From the NCBI GenBank assembly GCA_002436065.1, contig DIXP01000044.1:1-64000 (forward strand): a stretch of 64,000 nt of DNA, in the 5' to 3' direction. The notes beneath the pieces are model-generated. The model worked only from the letters and a program-made list of their open reading frames with translations. It was not told the DNA's origin and searched no databases. Each line of letters opens with the position of its first letter. Position 1 is the stretch's first letter. The position numbers and the translations under genes are program-made. Origin of the DNA: Chloroflexi bacterium UBA6077. GTDB taxonomy: Bacteria > Chloroflexota > UBA6077. Shown piece after piece: positions 58,698-64,000 of this stretch.

Positions 58698-59663
58698 ATG
58701 AACGGGGACTTGTTAGGTGAGGTGGCCGCGGGCGGGCGGGCTGAACGGCTCTCCAGGGAGAGTCGTGCGAGCGTTTTCCTGCACGCCCTGCCGGTGGCCG
58801 GTGCCGTCCTGGCTCTCATCTACTACTGGTTCGGCCTGGCAAACCGCTACACCCTCTTCCTCTACTATCACGACATGGGGGCGCTGGTTCCAGATACCGC
58901 GCCCTTCAGCCCGGTCACAGCCAGCCGCTACTGGATGGCCGGCCTGGTCGCGGGCGGGTTGGTTGCGGCACCCTATCTGGCCGCCTGCTGGCTGGCCGGC
59001 CGGCTCAAGCCGGACTACCAGCCGCCGCGGTGGTGGCGAGTGTGGGTCGCAGCGGGCGTTCCGGTGCTGGTTGGGGTGGCGGCGATCACGATGACGGCCA
59101 ACGCGCCCACGCTGCCCGCGCTGAGTGCCGCCCAGACTACGGTGGCGGTGCTGGTTGGAATGGGGCTGGCGTTGGCGCCGGGGCGGATTGCCGCGAGACA
59201 TCCTCGGCGGCTGATCCCTCTCGCCCTGGACGGTTTGGCCCTGGCCGGTGTGGTGCTGACCGTGGCCCTCTCCGAGCGAGCCGTGTGGATGCTGGATCGC
59301 GGCTCGACCGGGGCGATGATGATGTTGACGGTCGCGTTCGCCGGATCGCTTGGCCTTCTGCTGGTGATGACGGCGCTCCTGGTGTGGCGGCGTCTCCGGG
59401 TTCCGGATGCGGCCGAGACGTTTGGCGCGGGTTTGTTCGTGGCCTATCTTGCGCTACCGCTTCTCCACTACGCGCTGCTGACGGGGGACTACCACTACAT
59501 CACCAATTCCGACAACCTCTTCTCTCGGGCGTGGCCTTTACAGGTGGCGGCCTGGGTGATCGGGGCAGCGATAGCCCTGATTGTCGCCGCGATGAGAAGG
59601 CGTCTGGTGGAGCGGTCGAGGATGAGGGGCCTTCCCGTCGCCGGTGAAGACCCCATCACCTGA
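58698..59663 (+). CDS. Eight-TM membrane protein, unknown function
   Basis: A 321-residue protein with about eight hydrophobic helices, e.g. VFLHALPVAGAVLALIYYWFG, WMAGLVAGGLVAAPYLAA and LLLVMTALLVW, and a GDYHYITNSDNLF segment after helix 7 that looks extracytoplasmic. No family comes to mind and no charged or metal-ligand motif hints at a role. ATG 58698 follows GGGGGATGG; the frame upstream is not typical coding. Convergent with the holin-like gene. Confidence 0.6.
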   Translation: MNGDLLGEVAAGGRAERLSRESRASVFLHALPVAGAVLALIYYWFGLANRYTLFLYYHDMGALVPDTAPFSPVTASRYWMAGLVAGGLVAAPYLAACWLAGRLKPDYQPPRWWRVWVAAGVPVLVGVAAITMTANAPTLPALSAAQTTVAVLVGMGLALAPGRIAARHPRRLIPLALDGLALAGVVLTVALSERAVWMLDRGSTGAMMMLTVAFAGSLGLLLVMTALLVWRRLRVPDAAETFGAGLFVAYLALPLLHYALLTGDYHYITNSDNLFSRAWPLQVAAWVIGAAIALIVAAMRRRLVERSRMRGLPVAGEDPIT

Positions 59664-59685
59664 CCCGGTTAGCGTCGAGCCAGCC

Positions 59686-59943
59686 CTATCCCTCGACGAT
59701 CTTCTTGCTGCCGCTGTAGAGGCCGCTGGCGGAGAGGCCCAGGGCCAGGCCCCACATGAGGGCATTCAGCCAGGGCTCGGCGCCGGGGGCCTGCCTGGCC
59801 AGTTCGTTGCCCACGGTGAGAGCCAGGCCGCATCCGATGGCGAGGGGCGTGGCCCATACCGTGTTCATGCCCATCCTCTTGGCGGCCTCCACAAGTCCGA
59901 CGATCAGGGGTACTGCCAATACGCCTGCATACTCCAGTGGCAT
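59686..59943 (-). CDS. Holin-like small membrane protein
   Basis: An 85-residue protein with two or three hydrophobic helices (LEYAGVLAVPLIVGLVEAA, WATPLAIGCGLALTVG, LNALMWGLALGLSASGLYSG) and a short charged tail (SKKIVEG), the layout of phage holins. AAAGGAG lies seven bases before the ATG. Its 5' neighbour is the 916-residue phage-like gene, and an amidase is two genes away, so a lysis or release role is plausible; sequence alone cannot prove it. Confidence 0.6.
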   Translation of the reverse strand: MPLEYAGVLAVPLIVGLVEAAKRMGMNTVWATPLAIGCGLALTVGNELARQAPGAEPWLNALMWGLALGLSASGLYSGSKKIVEG

Positions 59944-59957
59944 AAGGGAAACTCCTT

Positions 59958-62708
59958 TCAGCACTCGATCAGGGTGCAGCGGGCTATCGTTTGGACGCCC
60001 CGCTCCTGGGGGGCGTTGCTCAGCTCTTCCTCCAGTTTCTCCAGCCATACCTGGTACCGGCTGCCGTCCAGGTCCTCGAAGGGTATGGCTCCTCGAGCTC
60101 TGGCCTGCCACAGGAGTTGGCTCAGCTCCCTACCGGTTTTGCCCTCGTGGGAACCGTCCAGCAGCCTCAGGGGAAGGCCGGAAGCGCCTTCACAGAGGAG
60201 GTCTAGCTCCCATTGACGCTTCAACTCGGGCTGGAGGGAGTACTGGAGGGTCAGACTGGAAAGGGCGGGGGTGCCCAGGGGGTCGGAGCTGCCCAACTCG
60301 ACCCTGAAGGCCACCCGCCGGGCGGCGATATCGCTCTCGAAGGTGAAGCTGGCCGAGGTGGAGCCCTCCAGCTCCGACCTGCCCAGGGGCAGCCGGCTGC
60401 CGGTGAGGTAGTCCACCTTCAACCTGCCGATACTGGGGCTGGCCAGCCCGTCTGTCGTGTAGAGTCGAGCCTTCCAGCGGAGGCTGGACCCAGAGTGAGA
60501 GAAGTTGTGCTCCACCCCGCCGGCCACCGGCTCCCAGTGCTCACCGTCGTCGGCGCTCATAAACAGCTCGATCCCTGTTCCGAGGGGGATCTGGCTGGAG
60601 AGCAGGGTAAGGGTTGCGCTGGAAACCGGCAGGGACACCGGCAGCCTCAGGGGCTGGCTCACCGCCTCTCCGATCTCCGCCCAGAGGGCGCTCAGCTCCA
60701 CCAGGTCCGAGCCCACTTCCGAGGGGTTGGCCTGGCTGCCGGAGGGGGAGGGACGCAGAGACAGGTACAGCTTGCCCGAGGGACCCGTGTAGTCCCCGAA
60801 GCTGGCGGTCGTGGCCTCGATGGTCCTAACAGCGGGACTGTCGCCGGGCGTTGCCGTGTTGGAGCCCACGAGGTCCCAGGCAGCGGATGTGTGGTTCCAG
60901 ATGCGGAGGGTCGCTCCAGGGGCAGGCGCCCCAAAGGCATCGCCCTTACCATAGCAGATAGCCCTGGGGTGTAGCCCGGCGGGGACCAGTCCGGCCAGAT
61001 CGAACTCGAACAGTTGATGGGCGTAGCTTCCCTGGCTGGCGCTGGTGGTGACTGCCACATCGTCCCCTATCGTGGAGATGGCTTCGTATCCGGCGTTGTC
61101 GAACTCCTCCGTGAAGGCGGCGGGGGGGCTGTTGGGATCGGCCGAAAGCAGCCTTCGGGCCCGGTGCGGCACCCGCTGGTCTCCCTGCTGCTTGCCGGCG
61201 AAGCCGAGGGTTGGCATACCCCTCAGCCTCACCAGGGAACCGGTCGGCCTCCAATCGGCAGTAGTCAGGGCTTGATCGCAACCGGCCAGGTCGCCAAAAT
61301 CCTCCATCTGTTGGAAAAGGTCGCTGTCCTCCAGGGCGAAGCTCGTCTCCAGATATTGCCCCGGCAGCAGCTTGTCGTGACCCAGGGTGAGGCCGCGCAG
61401 CAGCTTGGCCGTGCCTGGGTAGCCCGCATCGAAGAAGGAGGTCTCCAGCAGGCCGCTGCTCCGATGTGAGTCTCCATCCTGTCGGTAGATGGTCGCGGCG
61501 CCCGCATGCTCGGTAGCCAGGTAGAGCTGTCCACCGTAGGGTGCCATGGCTCGCGGAATCCCCCCTGCCCCAGCAGCACAGGGGGTGTACCACCCTATCC
61601 GGCACCCATGCCTCTCCGTATCTCCCTGTCTCCCCATCTCCGCGTCCTCCAGCAGGGCGGCGGGCAGCTTGCACAGCAGCGCCAGGCCCTGTGTTGGGTG
61701 GCTGTAGGCGACGTACAGCCTGCCCGAGCAGACGGCCAGGGCTCGCAGCGATCCCTGATACGCCAGGGTAGGGGTCGATAGGGAGTAGGCATCCAGCAGG
61801 TGGTCGCCGTCGAAGGTCCACAGCCTGCCCCCAAGACCCGAACCACAGAACAGCAGGTTGTCGAAGAGCGTCCAGTCCGCGACGTAGTTGTCGGAGAGCC
61901 GGGCGGCTTCCGACCATTCCCCCGAGCCGCTCCGGCCGTCGAAGCAGAGGATCCTGCCCTGCACCCCGTTGCCGCTGTCTGAGGTGGCCAGGTACAGCCG
62001 GCCGGCGTAGACGGCCATGGCCTCGACCGTCGATTCCTGGCAGCGCTGGACCTCCACCAGGGCCGAGCCGTCCCAATGGTAGATCCTGGCCTCGCTGTCG
62101 GGGAAGGAGCATCCCAGGAACAGCCGCGGGACCGTGGCTCTGGCCGCGGGGTCCCATACTCCGTAGGAGGCCATGCAGGTGACGGCGTCGGCGTCGGCCA
62201 CCTGTATGGCCGCGCTCCAGGTGGCGCCGTCTCCCTGGAATAGCGCCCCGTCCGAGCCGCTGCCTGCGTACAACCGGTCGCCGTGCCTGGCCAGGGATCT
62301 CAGGGATGCTTTGCCTGTGTCGTGGGCCACTCCCCAGGTTGCGCCGTCGTAGCTGTAGATCTTGCCCGAGGAGCCGGACAGGGCGTACAGCTTTCCCTGG
62401 AAGGTCAGCATCGCCGCGAATGCGTCCTCCGAGGAGCTGTAGCTGGGCGACAGGGTGGGGCCCAACCTCACCTTTCCCGCCCCGGATATATCCACGCCGT
62501 ACCCCAAACGCCACCTGCTCCCACTGTCCCACACATCCTGGCCGTCCCCTCCTCGCCAATCGGATTGTTGCCACTGGCGCCAGGCGGGGGCGAGTGGTGA
62601 GTGACGCGTGCTGAGTGATGAGTCGAGGGCCAGGACGGAGCGGCGGTAGCTGGTGGGGCGCATCAGGAAGCCCTGTCCGGCGATCTTCAGATGATATCGG
62701 CTGTCCAA
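59958..62708 (-). CDS. Large phage-like structural/tail protein with propeller repeats
   Basis: A 916-residue protein with about seven repeated blade-like segments in the first 450 residues (LYALSGSSGKIYSYDGATW, LYAGSGSDGALFQGDG, LYLATSDSGN, LYVAYSHPTQG, LYLATEHAG), then beta-rich domains and a C-terminus (FEDLDGSRYQVWLEKLEEELS) reminiscent of phage distal tail or baseplate proteins. No signal peptide. I cannot assign a family. Two in-frame stretches look like inserted low-complexity repeats: about residues 27-40 (LDSSLSTRHSPLAP) and EMGRQGDTERHGC. It starts about 100 bases after the amidase gene ends and precedes the holin-like gene by 14. Confidence 0.6.
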   Translation of the reverse strand: MDSRYHLKIAGQGFLMRPTSYRRSVLALDSSLSTRHSPLAPAWRQWQQSDWRGGDGQDVWDSGSRWRLGYGVDISGAGKVRLGPTLSPSYSSSEDAFAAMLTFQGKLYALSGSSGKIYSYDGATWGVAHDTGKASLRSLARHGDRLYAGSGSDGALFQGDGATWSAAIQVADADAVTCMASYGVWDPAARATVPRLFLGCSFPDSEARIYHWDGSALVEVQRCQESTVEAMAVYAGRLYLATSDSGNGVQGRILCFDGRSGSGEWSEAARLSDNYVADWTLFDNLLFCGSGLGGRLWTFDGDHLLDAYSLSTPTLAYQGSLRALAVCSGRLYVAYSHPTQGLALLCKLPAALLEDAEMGRQGDTERHGCRIGWYTPCAAGAGGIPRAMAPYGGQLYLATEHAGAATIYRQDGDSHRSSGLLETSFFDAGYPGTAKLLRGLTLGHDKLLPGQYLETSFALEDSDLFQQMEDFGDLAGCDQALTTADWRPTGSLVRLRGMPTLGFAGKQQGDQRVPHRARRLLSADPNSPPAAFTEEFDNAGYEAISTIGDDVAVTTSASQGSYAHQLFEFDLAGLVPAGLHPRAICYGKGDAFGAPAPGATLRIWNHTSAAWDLVGSNTATPGDSPAVRTIEATTASFGDYTGPSGKLYLSLRPSPSGSQANPSEVGSDLVELSALWAEIGEAVSQPLRLPVSLPVSSATLTLLSSQIPLGTGIELFMSADDGEHWEPVAGGVEHNFSHSGSSLRWKARLYTTDGLASPSIGRLKVDYLTGSRLPLGRSELEGSTSASFTFESDIAARRVAFRVELGSSDPLGTPALSSLTLQYSLQPELKRQWELDLLCEGASGLPLRLLDGSHEGKTGRELSQLLWQARARGAIPFEDLDGSRYQVWLEKLEEELSNAPQERGVQTIARCTLIEC

Positions 62709-62778
62709 CGTCGTGACCTCCTTGGTGTAGTGCAGTGCCTTGTGCTCTGCCGCCCGGGGCCTTCCAGCTGTACCTGGC

Positions 62779-62800
62779 GGTGGGGGACAAGCCCCCCACC
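62779..62800. repeat. GGTGGGGG hairpin of the CGTAGGG repeat group
   Basis: GGTGGGGG-ACAAGC-CCCCCACC followed by CTACG, like the ends of the copies at 30378 and 31743. It lies in the gap after the amidase gene. Confidence 0.45.
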
Positions 62801-62808
62801 CTACGTTG

Positions 62809-63504
62809 TTAGGGATTGAAGCTGATCCACACGCGGTTCTCGGCTTTGTCCCAGCGCATTTCGCAGCGGGTGAAGATCTGGTGGCTGTTGCCCTGGGCGT
62901 CGTACTGTTCAGGAGTCAGGGGCGCACCGCACCGCTCCTCGCCCAGGTAGTCGTACAGCTGTCGGAAGCCCAGTACTACCGGGATAGGGGGAGATGCGGA
63001 GACGAGATGCTGCTTCCAGATGTCCCAGTAGGGTCCGGGGCAGGCGGTAGCGGATAGCTCCTTGTGGCCGGCTATCCGCAGGGACGGCTTCTCCCCGCCC
63101 CTGTTCAGGGTCAAGTTGAGGGCGCGGATCAGGGCGGCGGCGGAATCCAGTTGATGCGAAGTCGGCCAGCCGTTGCCGGGCAGGCAGATCCCTATGCCGA
63201 GGTCGTTGTTTCTGCCGCCCGCGTGCCAGCTGCGCTTTTCCAGGTTGTGGCACTGCTCGATCCGACCATCCCAGCGGATCACGAAGCTGTAGGCGCACTC
63301 TGGGAAGAGGTCTCCGCTGGTCTTGGTGGTCTGGTAGCTGGCTATCTCGGTGGCACTGGAATCGGCGTCCACCCCAGAGTAGTGGATGACCGCCATGGTG
63401 ATCCCCTCCAGGGGGCGGTTGGGGTAGCCGTTGGCGCCCTTGCGCACCGGCAGCCGCCCTCGGAAATCGGCGACCTCTTTTCCCGGGACGGTGATGAGGG
63501 TCAT
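62809..63504 (-). CDS. N-acetylmuramoyl-L-alanine amidase (type 2)
   Basis: A 231-residue PGRP/amidase_2 enzyme. Zinc ligands: His in AVIHYSGVD, His in AGHKELSATACPG, and Cys of the same motif; SWHAGGRNNDLGIGICLPGNG is the substrate groove. It cuts the amide between MurNAc and the stem peptide. No signal peptide, so export would depend on a holin, as in phages. C-terminal 60 residues (LGFRQLYDYLGEERCGAPLTPEQYDAQG) are a small extra domain. GGAGG precedes the ATG. Confidence 0.9.
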   Translation of the reverse strand: MTLITVPGKEVADFRGRLPVRKGANGYPNRPLEGITMAVIHYSGVDADSSATEIASYQTTKTSGDLFPECAYSFVIRWDGRIEQCHNLEKRSWHAGGRNNDLGIGICLPGNGWPTSHQLDSAAALIRALNLTLNRGGEKPSLRIAGHKELSATACPGPYWDIWKQHLVSASPPIPVVLGFRQLYDYLGEERCGAPLTPEQYDAQGNSHQIFTRCEMRWDKAENRVWISFNP

Positions 63505-63518
63505 GTTTACCTCCTTGG

Positions 63519-63541
63519 CGGTCAGCTTTCAGCAGTCAGCC
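63519..63541. repeat. Low-complexity AGCTGA-type repeat, site 4
   Basis: GGTCAGCTTTCAGCAGTCAGC, short copy of the family seen at 14134. Confidence 0.5.
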
Positions 63542-63590
63542 TGTTGCTTCGCCATGTCGGCCGCGGTAGGCGGCGAAGCCACCAAATGGA

Positions 63591-63679
63591 TGTAGCCGCA
63601 ACCTTTAGGTTGCGCGTAGCCCGTTGGGATAGAGGCTGCACTACCACTTGGTACGCGCAGGCTGAAGCCTGCGGCTACA
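63591..63679. repeat. 89-bp palindromic REP/MITE-like repeat, copy 2
   Basis: Same length and structure as the copy at 25174, ends TGTAGCCGC / GCGGCTACA; differences cluster in the 25-base centre. Lies between the amidase gene and the partial virion protein gene. Confidence 0.85.
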
Positions 63680-63754
63680 TTGGGACGGAGGGACGGGCGG
63701 CTCCGCCGTCTATCAGGATCAGTTTGGCGGACCACTAATGACCTCTGCCGGCAA

Positions 63755-63786
63755 GTTGATAGCTGATGGCTGATCGCTGATAGCTC
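63755..63786. repeat. Low-complexity AGCTGA-type repeat, site 5
   Basis: TTGATAGCTGATGGCTGATC-type array immediately beyond the stop of the partial gene. Confidence 0.55.
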
Positions 63787-63787
63787 G

Positions 63788-64000
63788 TTACAGGACGGTT
63801 CCCCCGACTTCGGGAATGAAGGCAATGCGGTCCGGGGCGGCGGCGTAGCCCACCACCTGCTTCAGGTTGCCGGCACCGGCGGGGAGCGCCGACTGGATGC
63901 CGCCGGGAGTATCCAGGCTGAGGTACTGGGTGGCTCCCGCATCCAGGCCGGCGAAGCCCGAGATCTCGGCTACCAGGTGGATGGCTCCCCGGTCGCCGCT
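63788..64000 (-). CDS. C-terminus of a phage virion-type protein (partial)
   Basis: Open to the window edge; 70 residues remain, ending PDRIAFIPEVGGTVL. The pattern AGATQYLSLDTPGG...GAGNLKQVVGYAAAPDRIAF resembles the C-terminal beta-strand fold common in phage decoration/capsid and tail proteins (VGxAxSxTxIxF). The continuation beyond 64000 decides the family. Confidence 0.5.
   Translation of the reverse strand, partial: SGDRGAIHLVAEISGFAGLDAGATQYLSLDTPGGIQSALPAGAGNLKQVVGYAAAPDRIAFIPEVGGTVL

Noticed and set aside
60946..62799. 617-residue frame overlapping the large phage-like gene on the same strand
   Set aside because: Arg/Gly/Pro-rich, no ribosome site, no domain; the 916-residue frame has regular repeats.
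1..64000. tRNA, rRNA or other well-known RNA genes apart from the TPP riboswitch
   Set aside because: I looked in the gaps for T-arm and CCA-end patterns and rRNA signatures and found none I could support; a covariance-model scan would settle it.

Overview
This is a GC-rich bacterial window of tightly packed, short-spaced operons on both strands, with intergenic gaps seeded by several dispersed repeat families. I see no rRNA, tRNA or CRISPR array. The mix fits a member of the Chloroflexota or a nearby Gram-positive-related lineage: MurT/GatD lipid II amidation, four-subunit ferredoxin oxidoreductase, stand-alone formate-THF ligase, many orphan hybrid-type histidine kinases, a Thr/Pro-rich secreted protein, and repeats resembling those of Chloroflexota genomes. 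That placement is inference, not proof.

Left third (1-23.5 kb) is metabolic. After a truncated IS1380-like transposase comes a plus-strand operon: tripartite tricarboxylate transporter TctB-TctA-TctC, two equal-length aconitase-type large subunits sharing one small subunit, and an isocitrate-lyase/PEP-mutase family lyase. Together they look like an uptake and cleavage route for a branched di- or tricarboxylic acid. Convergent to it is a thiamine operon (thiE-thiG-thiS plus an unexpected fumarate-reductase/aspartate-oxidase type flavoprotein) behind a TPP riboswitch. A divergent IclR regulator, with its own promoter and an IclR-box-like operator, leads an 11-kb C1/C2 cluster: 10-formyl-THF hydrolase-like protein, POR gamma-delta-alpha-beta, glycolate-oxidase type D-E-F subunits and formate-THF ligase.

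Middle (23.5-42.5 kb) holds cell-wall genes (MurJ, GatD, MurT), an alpha/beta hydrolase, a response regulator-small membrane protein-Nudix operon with a palindromic operator, a glycosyltransferase, a glutaredoxin-thioredoxin reductase fusion, a PLP aminotransferase, a PAS kinase divergent from an orphan binding protein, a ferredoxin-thioredoxin-reductase/rubredoxin fusion with glutaredoxin, YjbQ, DUF2283, a TipA-type MerR regulator with a textbook 19-bp-spacer promoter, a membrane GAF/PAS kinase and a LarA-like protein.

Right part (42.5-64 kb) begins with a 315-bp inverted-repeat element. It then carries a glucosylglycerate module (GT4, Usp-Usp-GpgS fusion, GpgP-like phosphatase), a Thr/Pro-rich secreted protein, a Fur-family/CbiMN-CbiQ-CbiO nickel or cobalt uptake operon with a Nur-like box, a GNAT protein, a binding protein plus histidine kinase pair, an L,D-transpeptidase, HicAB, an 8-TM protein, and at the far end phage-like genes (holin-like protein, 916-residue propeller/tail-like protein, amidase, and the C-terminus of a virion-type protein).

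Most promising for follow-up are the flavoprotein in the thiamine operon, the formyl-THF/POR/glycolate oxidase/Fhs cluster, the doubled hydratase operon, the binding-protein/kinase pairs without permeases, and the 315-bp inverted-repeat element.
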